From assembly GCF_050436995.1 (NCBI RefSeq), contig NC_134758.1, positions 7,130,001-7,194,000 of the forward strand: a stretch of 64,000 nt of DNA. Reading direction: 5' to 3'. Source of the DNA: Anticarsia gemmatalis (taxonomy: Eukaryota > Arthropoda > Insecta > Lepidoptera > Erebidae). The position numbers and the translations under genes were made by a program. The notes beneath the pieces were generated by a model. The model had not been told where the DNA came from. It did not search any database and saw nothing but the letters and a program-made list of their open reading frames with translations. Shown here in pieces: positions 37,181-51,172 of the stretch; positions within the stretch are counted from its first letter, which is position 1, and each line of letters starts with the position of its first letter.

Positions 37181-37868
37181 GATCGCGCTGGCCACCGCCG
37201 CGCCCGTCTGCCTCCTGCCTAGCGCCTACACGACACTAATTAATATTACCGTCTATTCCACAAGTGTGTACTGTGCTCGCTAATTGCCCTTAAGCCTTCG
37301 ATTAAGTACGTTTACCTATAGCTAGGTACGCGTAAGCCGGGAATGGAAATTTAATGAAGCAATTATTTACGAGCCTGTAATGTAAGGTGCTTTTAGTATC
37401 GTCATTTAAATGAAACGTATTTACGCTCAAGTGCCTATAAAATATTGTCTGGATCGATCGCTTTTCCCGTCTCTATACTTTAAAAGTTCTGATACTTAAA
37501 ATATTTTTTGTGCCAATGTATTTAAACGATCAAGATTTTAAGTTATTTAGGTTTACCTAAGCCGTATTCGTAATTCTTATTTCAAACACGTATCTTTAAA
37601 GAATCGATAAAATCAGCATAAACTAAAGACAAGCAAGCAGTTTTATTCGTACAAGATGTCGATAAGTGCGAGTGGCAAATATAACACAGTTTCTTGAATT
37701 TGCAATAGTCTAGGATCTAGTTGGCTAGACGGTCCAGAATGCACTTAGTTGTAAAAGGCATTGAGGCCTTCGCTTCACCTCCAGACGCTCGGCACGCTTC
37801 GTCTGTTGTCCTCCGTCACTTGGCGCTGCTCACAGTGCTCACTCGCCGTCTACACTAGACAAACATCT

Positions 37869-37892
37869 ATCGCTCTATCGCTCTATCGCTCA
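37869..37892 (+). repeat. Short tandem repeat TATCGCTC x3
   Basis: Three consecutive octamers in a GC-richer patch. A minor satellite or a clustered binding site. Confidence 0.7.
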
Positions 37893-40800
37893 CGACGACA
37901 CGTCACATGATCGACACACAAAAAAGAAAAGGTATCATTGTAGACATAAACACTATTAGAATTTCTTATTGACACAAATTATATTCTCTACGTCCATCTG
38001 ATAAACTATATAGATTAAGAAATTTTAATTAAAAGCTACTTGATTGATGATAAATCTGTTCAAATTTAAAAAAATATGTTTTTATTAAATTACCTAAAAG
38101 AGATTATTCGATGTCAGTCACATAAATTAGTAGCATTGACATTTAGATGTTATCCGTTATCATTTGCGAAAAATATTGTTCTACTAGAAGTACAAACAAA
38201 ACAAAGACAAAATAAAACGGGGGATAAGCGGATAAGATAGAGTAACAGTTTTTGTAACTACCTACAATATAGATATTTTATCAGTGAATGTAACTAATGG
38301 ATATCAAATACAACTCAGTATCTATTGCTCTACATCTTCAATAATATGCCTATTTTGTCATTTATAAATTTAAATTATGTTAATAATAATATATCGAATG
38401 TATTCATATAACCTTTTAATAATCCTAATATTTTCAAATTCAATGAAAAGTCTGGAGACGATTATTTTAAATGTTCTATTTATTGATCTGAAGTGTTATT
38501 AAGAGTTAAGGTGCGCGCACTCGAGTGGGTACTCGTCTAGTCGTACGTTGATGTGCGTTAGTTTTTTCAATAAGTGCACAGTGCATTGCGTCTCGTCTCT
38601 CGAGTCACCTCTAGACGGTGCTGTCTCGGTCGGCACGCGCCGGCGAGCGCACTGTCTAGCCTCAGACGAATTGCATTATGTAAATTTATATATTTATATA
38701 TACACATCACATTTAACGGGATATTTACTTTATGACTGCTTTCTCGACTATATATAAAATGATGTGCTTATGAGTTTTCAATATTTCTAAGTCATAACTA
38801 TTAAGATAATTAAAAGTTAACTGCGCGTTCCATGTGCCATAATAAATATATCAGTAAAGGTGAGATGAACTGTAAAAGTTATATATTGAAAAAACTTTTT
38901 TAGTTACTAATGTCTACACATCAGTAAAAAGTAAGGTAATCGCTTTAATTAGTTAGAGTAAAATTATGTAGTAAAAAAACCCGCATGCTACGAAGGCTAC
39001 GGAGGTTTCTCTAAGAAATTCTTAGTAGCAGTCTGCAGCATGAAATGCTTACTTGTACCCTGTTGAATATAATTTGTTACTTTAATATCTACTACATAGA
39101 TCTCATAACATTTTATTACATTGCACCAAATTCATCAAAAGTTATTTTCTGAAAAGGGTGCTAAGGGAGTCTTTTCCAAATTAAGTAGAGACCTCCAGTT
39201 GGTACTAATTTACCCATATATTTAAAGTACATGTCTAGAGAGGGTATTTATCTCGTCTGCTGTAGCATGGTGAAGCGCAATGTGATTTGGTTAGGTCCGT
39301 AATCGGCAGGAGGCAGGTTGAGTGACGCGGCGAGGGAGCGCGACCCCACGCGTCGCGCCGCCGCGTCGTGCCCGCCGCGTCCTATTTTCTACCGCGTGGC
39401 AGATTGTCGCAATCGTGCACAGACGTCGCCGCGCCAACCGTTAGTTACGACCGCTCCACTTTAAACCTCATCCATTTTAATTTAACAAAAGTGCCGGCCG
39501 ATAGCTCGGAGGAAGGACTCATATCCGTCGGCCACCGGTTCACAACTGACTCACGACTCTCCAAAATCTTGCCCCGATTGCTTTTTTTCATTAAACACCA
39601 AATTTAATATTGTGGATGACCGTGTTAATGTTACCTATTAATATGCAGCTGGACACGTTGCCTGATCTTAATTATTCCTTTAAGTAATATCGGTTTAGGT
39701 AAGCCTAGATGAAACTTAGTTTCAAAAACTTTCCTAATTAAGTAACGATAATCCTACGTGATCTTTTAAGTTATAATTGAATGAAATAAAAACATTTTCA
39801 TGAATAAAAGGATACCTATAATTTTAAAACAATTTGCAAAGAATCTATTTAAAGCTATCTGTTTAAATAACTTTTTCAATGTCATATCTTTCAGTCTCAC
39901 AGCCCTTAGCATAATATATAATTAGCTGAATCATCCTAGTGTTAATTTACCTATTTCGTAATGAAATAATCAGCCGGCAACTGGGAGCCGGAGCTCACTA
40001 ATTTTATTGTCAGTCACTACAATGGCTGCCGGGCTATTGTCGCGACAATGCATAGTGACACAAACATCTATCTGTATGTGTAATTGAAAACTAACAATGG
40101 TGCTATTAATCTGTTATTTGATGCGTACTTACATAAACAACGATTGATGTCGCGCGGCGGCGGCCGACACTGCGATTATGCCCTGTCCCCTCATACAAGG
40201 TAGCCTGTGACGTCATTTAATAGCATTTCGTCTGCGACGGCGGACAGTCTGCCAGAGCCAAGTTGCTCACACCTATTACGACAAAGCTTCCTACGTCCTG
40301 ATAGTCGATTGTTTTGTCTTCTCTCACTTATTTATAAATACACAGGTACGAGAGAGAGGGTAATTCTGGCAATACCAATGTAGCACAGCTTTATAGAACG
40401 CTGATTAAGAATACGTTATGCTCGACACCGTCTTTTTCGCATTTCTTATTGTCGTGTTGGATCCATCAGTTTGTTACACCTGTGTAACAACCAAGATGAT
40501 ATCTTTTCTGTTTCTTAGTTAAAAAAGACTTGCAGCATTGATCACTACTTTATTTCATTCTAAAACAGAAATGTACGAACTACTTTAATTTTACATTAAC
40601 ATGGATTTTCATAGAATTTTCAGTCGTCAGATTTTTTTATGATTTCTTGAGATATAATTACAACGTTTTGATGCACTTATCTAATTTATTTTTAGAAGCC
40701 ACGTATTATTCATCTTTAATACATAATTTACTGCCATACCTAAAAAGTAAGAACAAAACTGTTTATCGGCTTCCAAATATAATATAACATTACTCAGAGT

Positions 40801-43717
40801 GGAGGTGCCAATACTCTAATGACTGCTCTATCGGTCATTTCGGGATGACGAAATTATAAGGAAGTATGACGTCACGACTGAACATTACATATTTATTGGA
40901 AGGATGTGGGGATATAACATTTTCAGGAGCAGTGTTCGGTCGTGAAGCTCGATGCACCTGCGTCAGTGTTGTGTATAAGTATGATTACGACATGCGTGCG
41001 GCGGGTGGGCGGCCTTAACCTTGAACGACGCCGTCTGACCCCAGCTCGGCGTCATCGCGACCCCCTCGCCACCCTTGCGACCCCTTCCTTTCTCGTCTCG
41101 ACACTCGATAAATGAAGCTGAAAGTCGTGTTAAATACACGCAATAACGTCTAGTCACTGTATTGATTATAAAAGCAAAGTTATACACACATAAACTATAC
41201 ATACATGGTACGAGATGTCTACTGGTGCTGGCAGTTTAATTTACACTCTATCTACAGTTGTAAGGTTAAATTTTCCCTTTTGTGCCCTGTTAGTTTCGAA
41301 ACTAAAGGGAACTTTTTATAGTTTTATTTGAAGAACTTTCGCCTCTTGAATTTATGACGGATTTACCCATTCGAGGAAATTAGATTTCGCTCTCTGAGTA
41401 GATCTTTAGAATTCAATTTCACTTGTAATTTTGTTTCAGTTGGGAAGGAGTATCAAAATATATTGTGATCTGATTTAGGTCAATGTGGGCTTTAATTCAT
41501 TAGTAAGTGTCCACTACTTCGTTGATGAAATTAAAAGACCACACCTAAGTAATGTGCTAATACCGTCATTCGACGTTAGTTTTTGTGTGGGATGATTGCT
41601 TTTTGTGTAGGTTAACAGTCATGTGGGCGGGAAAACCCAACATTACATAATGTAAGTGGTGTCAGGAGGCGGAAAAACCCGATACAAGGAGAAAATCTAT
41701 TGTATCTGAATACAATTTCTCTAAATGCAATCTACTTACTCTGAAGGCTAAAAGACATATGTAATTAATCCTGTGAGATTTAATTCTATACTTTGATTGA
41801 CTACATAAACTTTACGTTCTTATTTTGTGGAAAATCTATAGTTTTAAGGTTAGATATTATAAGTTTAACAAAGCGAAGAAGGAAAATTAACAGAGAGGCA
41901 GGAACCCAAAAAATAAAATAATCAACTTTTAGTACAAATAAAATACCTTTTCATTAATTGTTTTAAATAATTAAGAGGTATTCAATAATCACGACAAACT
42001 TCCAACAAACCTAACAGCCTGTTAAAATGAACATCTAAGTATCGGATTTCGATAAATCTCCTGGGATTTCGGTCTTTCCTGCAAAGGGTGACACCGAGGG
42101 GACGCAGAGAGTATCGGGATATTATTAATGACCAAGCACTAAGCAAGTGAAACATTTATTAGTGCTTTTAATACTGATATGGTCTTTAACATTGATATCA
42201 CTGATATTGGTTAAGTCAACTAGTTAAAGCTGATCATAGATGCAATGATAATCTAGTGTAATTTCAGCAATGGGCACAACAAAATAAATTTTAAAGAAGC
42301 ACCAGTAATTTATCAAATGGTCAACGATGGACTTAACCAATACATGCATTTTCCGCAACATAACATTCGAGAATATATAGGACGTTGTACTTAATCCTCA
42401 TTGAATGGCTAAAAGAGATACAATGTGTTTACTGTCTGTGCGTCTCGATTTTTTGGTCGAGACTCGAGACGGCGAAATGTTTACAAACTGTCATGTTTAT
42501 TTAGTCTACAACTCCGAGCTTCACTCGCTCATTGAAACAGAATAACTGAATGAGATGTCTCAATCCGACTTTATAGTGTTAAGCTGAATTAGTATTAGAT
42601 ATTTAAAATTACGTACTTCTGAACTATAGCTAATTGGTTGCTTAGTATAATGAACAAAAGTTCCTAACACAGTATCTCATATTAGTAGGTATGTTATAGG
42701 TTTTCGAAAAACGTATTTGTTTTATTATAAAGTAAGTTTTATCCCAATAGCCCTATGAAGGAGTTCATAGGAGGGAAAACTCACTAATTAGGTACTGAGT
42801 GAATATTGCATACATGTAACTATAGTTACTTAGTATATACCATACAGCAGCGAAAGAATAGTATAAATTGCTAGCATTAATGAAAATTGGCGATTTAAAA
42901 ACACAAATCCAATTTCTAGTGCCACCCGTATCAGCAAAGCGGTTTACAGCGCCACCCGTTCCAGCAAAAGGTTACGTTTTTTCATATCGCGAAAATCAAA
43001 ATAACAGGTGGCTAACGGTATCCTTAGTAGGATATTTTTTTGTAGGCGGGATCAAATTTGATGGTGAATGGTATCACAAATGATGTCAATCGAATAAAGT
43101 ACGTTGTTAAACGACAGGTTCAAGCCACTATACATATCGATGTGTCCATGGTGGATACTTTAATTGATAAGGGATAGAGACATCGCGTCCTATCGCATAA
43201 GTTTTCAATGCGTCGAAGTGAGTAACGTCTAATGTGAATTGATGGGCGAGCTGACCGCGTGTCCTCTAGACGGCAGACGGCATGGCGACCATTGAGGTCG
43301 ACTGCAGCCACCTGACACCGTGTTACTCAAACATAGGCACAATGACGTGCGTTGCATTCATTTGACTAACAAACCTTTGTACTTTAGGTCACACTGTGAC
43401 TGTCCTTTAAATTGTACGATCTCGCAGTGCAATCACGCAACTCGATAGACGTTTAAACGATGATTAATTCACTTCGTTATCTGATTAAACTTTCAAATAT
43501 AATTGCAGTTAATTTTATTGCACATAAATTATGTAATAATATAAAGTATTTTGTTTATGGTGTATTTCATGTTTATTACTTATGCAATCATTAAAGTATG
43601 TGCAGTATGACACCGATAAACTTGGCACAAATAATAAAATTAGTTATTAAATTGAATTCTTTAAATGGAATGTTGCATTCTTGATACTATTTTAACGGTA
43701 CACACTTAATTCCTTGG

Positions 43718-43789
43718 TATATATAAGTCAAAGTCACTAAAACATTTCATTCAATTTTAAAGGTAGCAGTTAGTGGTAATAATTACATA
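43718..43789 (+). promoter_or_regulatory. TATA core promoter and short 5' UTR of the secreted helical protein gene
   Basis: TATATATAAG at 43718-43727 is followed about 28 bases later by TCATTCA, an initiator-like start, and then about 40 bases of leader before the ATG at 43790. A focused TATA promoter suits a strongly or tissue-specifically expressed secreted product. Confidence 0.7.
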
Positions 43790-45965
43790 ATGACAAATAT
43801 AAAAGTGTTTTTGTTAATTTTTGTGTTACATCATTCATTTTCATCGTCGCGATCTGAGGGATTATCACATGAGGATTGGGAAAATATCTTGGATTATTTG
43901 GAATCAATTTTAGAGAAACTTGTTCCAAATAACGAATCAAACGAAGCTGGTAAACCTTTTAGTTAGTTTATTTTAATATTTAGTTAATGATTTAACACCT
44001 TCAACCTTCAATACATTTTAACTGAATATTTTTTAGAACAATGTCCACCAGGCCAGAGCTCACTAAGCGAGGAAGATGTGGCCGAGTTAATTGTTCATGT
44101 CGCCAATGAACAACACATTCATGAAAATATTGTAAATAGCTATCATCAGAAAGCGATGGATGTGAATAATAAATATTTGGAACAATTACAATACATACAA
44201 AAGGAGGTAGAACATCCACCTTCACATATAAAAGACCTGCTCGAAGATATCCAGATCGACAGGCTTAAAGCAGAGCCTATAATTAACCAGCTTGCAGAAA
44301 AACTTCAAGAAATTGATGCTCATGAAAATAAATTGAGTGAAGTAGCGGAACGCTCGAACAAATTGTTGGGAAAATTCGAAAATTACAAGGAAATTTGTCG
44401 ACTCAATTGTGGCTACTCAGAATTTGTTGATAGTAAGATTTTATTATAAATATTTCAGTGTATTTAAGAGTGGTTTGCAGTCATTAGTCTACACAGATTG
44501 CTGTAATCAAATATTAACAAAAAAACATTAAGCCCGGTTCCATTGCGAGCGGAGTGGACCCATTAATGACTCCGTTAAACTCGCAACCCCAAACTGCATA
44601 CTTATGTTCCCACCAACACGTGGTCGCTCGCAGTGGGAACCGGGCTTAAGATTATGTTATCAACGGCTTGAATAGCATTTTTAAAATCTGTTATTTCTTT
44701 GTTTTCAGAAATTGCACGAAAAAAAGAAGTAAATGTTTATAGTCATTGTTGGAGACTCCTAGATCTTTTGAAAGTAGTTGATGAAAATTTAACAGGTTTT
44801 CAAAATAATTATATCGCAGCATTAAAAAATAAGATTGACAATATAGACAGTTCCTTTAGCTCTAAAATGTCCGATTTCAAAACTGATTTAATGAGTTCAG
44901 CAATGCAATTATTTGGTGAGACTATGTACAATCTGTTGAAATTGCAAGATGACTATCACCACTCTATTAAAGATATAAGTCAGTTAAACGTTACATCAGA
45001 ATTGAACAATGTCAAGCAGAACACTTTAAAAATAGAGTTCATGCTAGTGACGCTGGAACAAGACGTAGAAAAGTATCGGGAGTATTGTTTAAGCTGTCAC
45101 AAGAACAGAGTTAAACACGGTGAGTAATTTTTTCAGCTAAAGTAGTATATTACCAAAATCAGTAGCATGTTTCTCTACTACTGGAACAATCGAGTATCAA
45201 GAGTTTGACATTTAAATTGTACTGAAAAAATAGTTTCTACGACGTCCGCTAGAGACGCTGATCGGATTTTCATACAAAATTTTACGATTGTCGATACTCG
45301 ATAGTAGTAGAGGATCGAGCTGCAGATTGTATTTTTTGCTTTTGTTTTGTGTTTATGACGCAATGCAACTGCCATACGGTGAGAAACTCCCTACTCAGAT
45401 ATGGAGAAATAATTGGGATAAATTTAATTTGGTAAGTACTGCCTTGCGGTAGCCGTACCTATTATATAACGAAACAAATTACAGGTCATCCTGATGAATC
45501 ATTTACAGATATCATTATGTCTTAATTAATTTATCTAATCAAATTATTTTTGTAGGTAATGATTTCTCACATACTTTGACTCGTTTATTGGCAAAACTAG
45601 CAGTTTTAGAGGAACATATTGCTAAACAAGAGTTCAGTGAAAATATGAAAACCGTAAATGATATAATCTATGACGTAATCGAAGTGATTAAACAAGACAT
45701 TGACAGTAACATTACTGAAATATTTAGTACATTAAATGAACATTTGAATGATCCTAATCTTGTTGAATCATATTTAAAGAAACTGGAACCTATAAAGGAT
45801 GAAGCTAATGCTGATATTGAAAGTGAACAAAGAGCTTTAGACTCGCTGAAAAGCAGAATACCTAAAACATCGCTCGATAAAATGTTGTCTTTGGTAAATA
45901 AATCAAATGAGGTTTTGGTGACTTTGAAGAGTGTTCAAGATTTCATAGATAATGTTATACCATAA
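43790..45965 (+). CDS. Uncharacterised secreted helical protein with three repeated exon modules, 458 aa
   Basis: Four exons join in frame: 43790-43949, 44037-44432, 44709-45119 and 45556-45965 (TAA). Residues 1-20 form a clear signal peptide (MTNIKVFLLIFVLHHSFSSS). The rest is predicted almost wholly helical, with heptad-like spacing, rich in Glu, Lys, Leu, Asn and Asp. Six cysteines fall at about 56, 174, 178, 199, 312 and 315, and several N-glycosylation sequons are present (NES, NLT, NVT, NIT). Exons 2, 3 and 4 are 396, 411 and 410 bases, all bounded by phase-1 introns, and modules 1 and 2 end alike (YKEICRLNC and YREYCLSC). There are no enzymatic motifs. I do not recognise the family. 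It could be a secretion, seminal, silk-gland or haemolymph protein; the gene is isolated in a gene-poor region. Confidence 0.85.
44532..44645. mobile_element. TTAA-flanked MITE (piggyBac type) in intron 2 of the secreted-protein gene
   Basis: The ends are GCCCGGTTCC and GGAACCGGGC, with longer imperfect arms (TTGCGAGCG and CGCTCGCAG). They are directly flanked by TTAA at 44528-44531 and 44646-44649, the target-site duplication typical of piggyBac elements. About 114 bases, non-coding. Confidence 0.75.
45160..45325. mobile_element. MITE, family A copy 2, in intron 3 of the secreted-protein gene
   Basis: It shares TTTGACATTTA, GTACTG, CGACG..CGCTAGAGACGCTGAT, ATTTTCATACAAAATTTTAC and the right-end GAGGATCGAGCTGCAG with the element at 4657-4844, in the same orientation. 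The left arm is more diverged. Confidence 0.75.
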
Positions 45966-46164
45966 ACACACAAAGTATAATTACAAGTGCATATTCTTTG
46001 TATTAGGGTTCACATATTTTTTTCAAAATTAAATTTTCACGGCACATATACTTTGTTTATTCCCTGTAATTATGTTTTTGATTAAAGTCTATTTTCAAAC
46101 CTAAGCTTGCCATATTTACAATTGCTATAATCTTGTTAATCAGCGATCTGTTTTATTTGTAAAC

Positions 46165-46170
46165 AATAAA
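46165..46170 (+). terminator. Candidate polyadenylation signal of the secreted-protein gene
   Basis: AATAAA 200 bases past the stop. An ATTAAA lies nearer, around 46081. Confidence 0.4.
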
Positions 46171-49100
46171 GTAATGATCATTTGGTCGTTTGACCCTTAC
46201 GAGTCCTCCGATTCATTTGAATACAAGCTAACCTCCATTTTTATTCTCTTTAGAGCTTCAATGATACCCATTGAGAGACCATTAATAATGAAGGGTTACC
46301 GACCAGACAGATAGCCGATTACCGATTCAGCTCTTCAATAAATCTGAATAGGTATTGTGCACGGGTGCATACAAAAGTGTTGTTACTTATTGTGAATTAA
46401 ATTCGTGAAGCGAGGGTTCACGGAGGCGTTGACATCAATTTGCTGGACGTGTTGTGTTTGGCACACGATTGTCGCGCGCCGCACGTGCCCCTGCGCACCT
46501 CTCCTCGACACAGAGACGTCTTTTGACTTAACTTGTTTACAGCCCGCCCTTGCTCTCACCATTAATTTTGTCCTGTATAGTGTCAAACTGGTAAGGATAA
46601 AAACTTGTTTTAAGTTTTTTAAAGACGATCTTCCAGCTAAAAATCAACAAACAAGTGCTTACTTTGTTTTTCAATTATTTTGTTATATTTTTCTCTAGTA
46701 ATTTAGCGTAGACACTAGAAGGGACTGAACTCTACATTCTGTACAAGCAGTGTAATATTTTTACCAAATGTCTGAAAATTCCGATATTGTTGGTATCTAT
46801 TTTTCTTATTAACCAGTAGGTATTGGAATTAGATTGAAAATGCATACATACAAACGTATATCTACTCAGAAACATTGCATTACTTCAACTTTTCGATAGA
46901 GCTACGCAAAGATCACTTGTTAAGTTGCAAACTTGTAACAATTCAATTAATCGCTCAGATATCCTCATCGACAGAATCAGTTGCTAATACACTAACATAA
47001 TAAGCATGTGCGTTATGCAAGCTGTAATACAGCACTTTGTTGCTCCTGTCTAGATTACATTGTTACTTAGTCGTGCAAAAACACAGCATATAGGTAGATA
47101 CAATTTAAAAAAATACATAAATGTGGTTAGATACATCTGGCAGCATTAATTACCTGTCAGCCTGTCTGGCAGTTCGTAATAGGGTGCAATGCAAGTACCC
47201 ACACCTGCGATCGCTTGACGTTTATTTTTACACATGTGCATATATTAAACAGTCTGATGAATACACACTTTGTGCACTTTATACAAAGAAAATATAAAAT
47301 AAACAAGCAAAACAACGAATCTATGCGCTACGTACAGATACACTATCAGACAGACGCGTCTGATACAGACAGGTAGCTGGAAAGTCCCATTAATCAATAC
47401 AACCCACTCAAATTTAACAAAAACTTTCAATGTTAATGCTTTGGACTGCATCAAAGCAATATCGAGCTCAATAATATCAGTGCAGTTTCAATATAACATT
47501 TGATCTGAAATAAGAAAAATAAGAGTTTTCCCGTCGCAGCTGGACATGTAAGTCAAAAACGTTATTAAAATGCAGCATCACGGCGCACCCGTGCGGGCCG
47601 AGAGGGGCGGGGAGCCAGCGGTGCAGGGGTAGGGGCCGATGCAGGGCCAACAACAAGGCAACTCAGTAGGACAACTACGATTTTTACCATAAACATCCTT
47701 AACGCATGGATACGTGATGGAATGGAGACGAGACGACCTTTTGGCACACCTTCAGGAAAGTAGATGATTAAATATGTCGCCAAACAACATACCTAGAGAT
47801 TTAATACTCAAGGAAGATTTATAAATTAATTAATTAAAGATAGTAGTAGTCGTTTCGTATCGTGCAGACATTTCAACAATTAAGGGCCATACTAAAACGC
47901 ATTATTGAAATCTTACTAATATATTCCGTAAATAAGGGAAATGTGTGCTCTAGTCGTTGGTACTGAAAGAAAGTCCAAAAACTGAGTATTTGTGCCATTA
48001 CGTACGAAATTCCTACTACAAATTAAAGGTTATAATGTACCTATTTAAACTTTTTCTTCGTATTTTAATATACACGTATGTATTATTGTGATCTTGTATA
48101 AATAAATCACAATCGATTTTGTACCTGCATCATCTTGTCCAAATGACACTTATTTACAAAGAAAAAAGTTTTCGTCTTGGCATTGTAAAAATAAGTAGTC
48201 AAATTTTTTTCTTGTTACGAACTAACTCGTGTGATGAGCACGATTGTTTGTTCTGAGCCTGGATGTTAATCTTATAAAGTATCTATATAAGTATGTATTT
48301 AGAAGTATATAAGTATGTTTATCAGTTATTTGAATACCATAGTACAAGCTCTGCTTAGTTTGGAATCAAATGACCGTGTGTGAGTTGTCCAATAATATTT
48401 ATTTTATTTATTTATTTAGATGGCAAATTATCCTGAACTGAAAAATCGCTGAGAAAATCTTCTGTATCATTTATTGAATCATCGTGTGATCCAAATCATT
48501 AAATTGTTACCTTATTGAAAAAGGATAATTGTAGGTAATGATACTTCTGTGTCGGTGTGCGCTACCTGTAACAGGGTGCATGCACCGCACGTCGGCAAGG
48601 GCACAGGGGGCGCTGCAAGCGATGCGCCCTCGCGCCCGCGGCGACCCGCTCGACCTCCGCGCGTCGCCGCCTCTGCGCTGCACCCGATACTACCAATGAC
48701 AACGGACCTGCTACTTTTAATACTGTATTTCCAACTTAAAAACGAACATTAATATCATATATGTTTTTGTAAAAAAATACAAGTTAAAACAAAATTCGGA
48801 CCTTTCAGTCTTTGAATTCAGATTTTTTCGGACATTGTTGGCTAAGGTAGCTACGAGAAAACTGATGGTTATTCATATCACGGCTAACTTGCTGATGATA
48901 GTGAGACATCATGAAACAATCAAAGCAATTACGTTATTCGACCCTTTAGAAGTTACACTTGTAGCTACTAAAGTTAAACAATTAGCGCACATTATTATGT
49001 GATGCACAGGACAATGGGCATTTACGCTATTCTTATGGAGTGGGATTACAAGAACTTTATATTTTGCAAAGTATCGATATTATACAAAATTACTACACTA

Positions 49101-50962
49101 CATTAAAAAATATATATTGTCTCCAATCTTCAGACTTCTTACCGAGTGAATATAGTTATAAATATATTAGACCTTACGTTACCATAGGACAAACTATTCA
49201 ATAACCTTTTGAAAATGATTCATAAATCATAGAATCGTCTATCGCATATAATGGTTGATATATAATTTAGTTAAAGTTGGGACTAATCAAAAGTAGCGAT
49301 TAGACGTGTCGACGTAGTGAGTTGGTGACGGAGTGTCACAGCAAGGACAATTACGGTCGTCGTCTCGCGAGTCGTTGCAGCCACGTCAGTACTGCGGCCA
49401 CGACCGTCTGCACTCAATAACATTGACCACTTTTTGCAACACTGCATGCAACTGACATTCAGTTTTTAATTGTGTTTGTCAATCGAGCTTCACTCATTGT
49501 ACTCATTTGTTTGCGGTCGTTTAATCATGTTTCGTTGTATTTATTTTTGTCTCTTTATAAATTCTGTTTATCTCAATAAATGATGTCGTTTGAAAGGTAT
49601 TATCATAACTGACTTTTTTCAAATACTAATTAACGTAGTACGTAACATCACGCCTGTCACACTCGAAAGTGTAGGCAGAGGTGTATGAAATACACACGCG
49701 TAGAATAATTTTGTTTTGCAAATGGAGATTTCTTTAATATGCACTTAAACTTGAATTTTTCTGTTAAATAGTAAATAATATCTTTCTCTGTATATAGAAA
49801 CATAGAGCTGTTCATATTGTTGTCACCTTGGTGAAAAAAATAGTAAATTCAAAGAAAACAAAATAGGATATTTTTCAATTCAAAATAATGTATAGGTCCC
49901 AAGGAGTGTAAACCTAATTTTACCGGATAAAGTTACGCCTAGTATTGTATATAAAAGTTTGTGGAAACAACCCCAGGTGCCTGTCCAAGTTCGACGTATT
50001 TCCAGTAATCTGACTGTGTTTATAGGCATCCCAATATCGCGTAATCCAGTCGATACCGTACAATGAGTATATTCGATACAGTTACGTGAAAATCGATCAA
50101 TTACATTATTAAACGAGTTCGTAGCACTAGTTAGAAGAAGATGATAACAGCATTCAGCTACAACCACCAAAACCTTCTTGAATTATACTGTTCAAATTAG
50201 AACATTAAATCATCATTGCTTTAATACCCCGATATTAAAATAACCCGACAATTGAATTTAGATATAACAGCTTCCAAATGAAGATATTTACTTGCTGTAA
50301 AATAAAGACTTTCTAGATATAACGTTAGATGTACCTGATTGTTTTTTATACATTCGAAACTCACGTCTTTATTTCACTTTTTGAGTGATATTGCTCTTAA
50401 ATCGTCTCGTCGTTTACAATCTAAGTCAATCAAATGTGTTGCAGACAAAAGTTTATTGTCGTATTCATTCGATTTTAGCTTCAATGACAGGCTGTCGGTC
50501 GGCTCAAAGTCAAACATTATTTTTATCATTTTAAGTTATGCCTGATTCAACGAAATGAGTCACTATGGTGAATGATCATTATCGAAAATTTATGTGGGCC
50601 TGTGACGATTTACTTATAAAGTTATAAGTGATTGATCATGCGACAACGAAAGTAAGCAGACGATCGAATGATAACCCTATTCATAAATAAATACGAGTAC
50701 TTTGCTACAAATGGTACGAAATAATTACAAAATTTAATTAATTTGATGTTCTCTATACCACATTAATCTACTTATCCTTCTTAAAACTTGAATGCAACGT
50801 TTTGACTAACTATACACTAGTTAGTGTCTTTCAGGATTCCTCGTAGGATACAATGTATGTATATATAAGGGTAATTTTTTGTGCTTTCAATGTTCAGGAC
50901 ACCAACAAAATAAATGTTCAATCTGACAATACAGTCGGCGTTGTAATAAAACAAAAAAGTTG

Positions 50963-51172
50963 GCAGACACATCGTTGCTAACTACTGCACGATTAACAAA
51001 AGGTGTCTACAGTACTTTTGAGTGCAAATGCAAAATTGACGGCACTAGAGGCGGGTGCCGGCTGACTGCTAAGTGTGGATGCTACAAGACTGGTGTTTTA
51101 GCTCGCATCCGGACAACCGCGTGGTGTTTCACGCGGCGCTGCCCAAACAGGACTTCCAACTTACCGCTCTGA
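50963..51172 (+). pseudogene. Possible decayed transposon-derived cysteine-rich fragment
   Basis: The frame reads a pattern FECKCKIDGTRGGCRLTAKC followed by GCYKTG, resembling the C-terminal cysteine-rich tail (C.C....G.C....C.C.K.G..C) of integrase-derived host or transposon proteins such as KRBA2/SCAND3-like copies. The later cysteines of that pattern are missing and the frame ends soon after, so if the assignment is right it is a degenerate fragment. Confidence 0.35.

Larger units (their letters stand above)
33339..43717. promoter_or_regulatory. Gene-poor region with GC-rich islands
   Basis: There is no coding gene that I can support in more than 10 kb. AT-rich sequence is interrupted by short CpG-rich islands near 35.85, 37.10-37.22, 37.76-37.90, 38.50-38.66, 39.29-39.45, 40.0-40.25, 40.98-41.10 and 43.19-43.32 kb. 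Several contain GTCTAGAC palindromes or close variants. Around 42919-42968 the phrase GCCACCCGT..CAGCAAA is repeated twice. This pattern resembles dispersed enhancers around a developmental gene rather than decayed repeats. Confidence 0.4.

Noticed and set aside
42868..43083. 71-codon plus-strand frame with repeated PPVSAKRF / PPVPAKGY phrase
   Set aside because: The internal repeat is short and the frame has no other protein features; more likely a repeat fragment than a gene.
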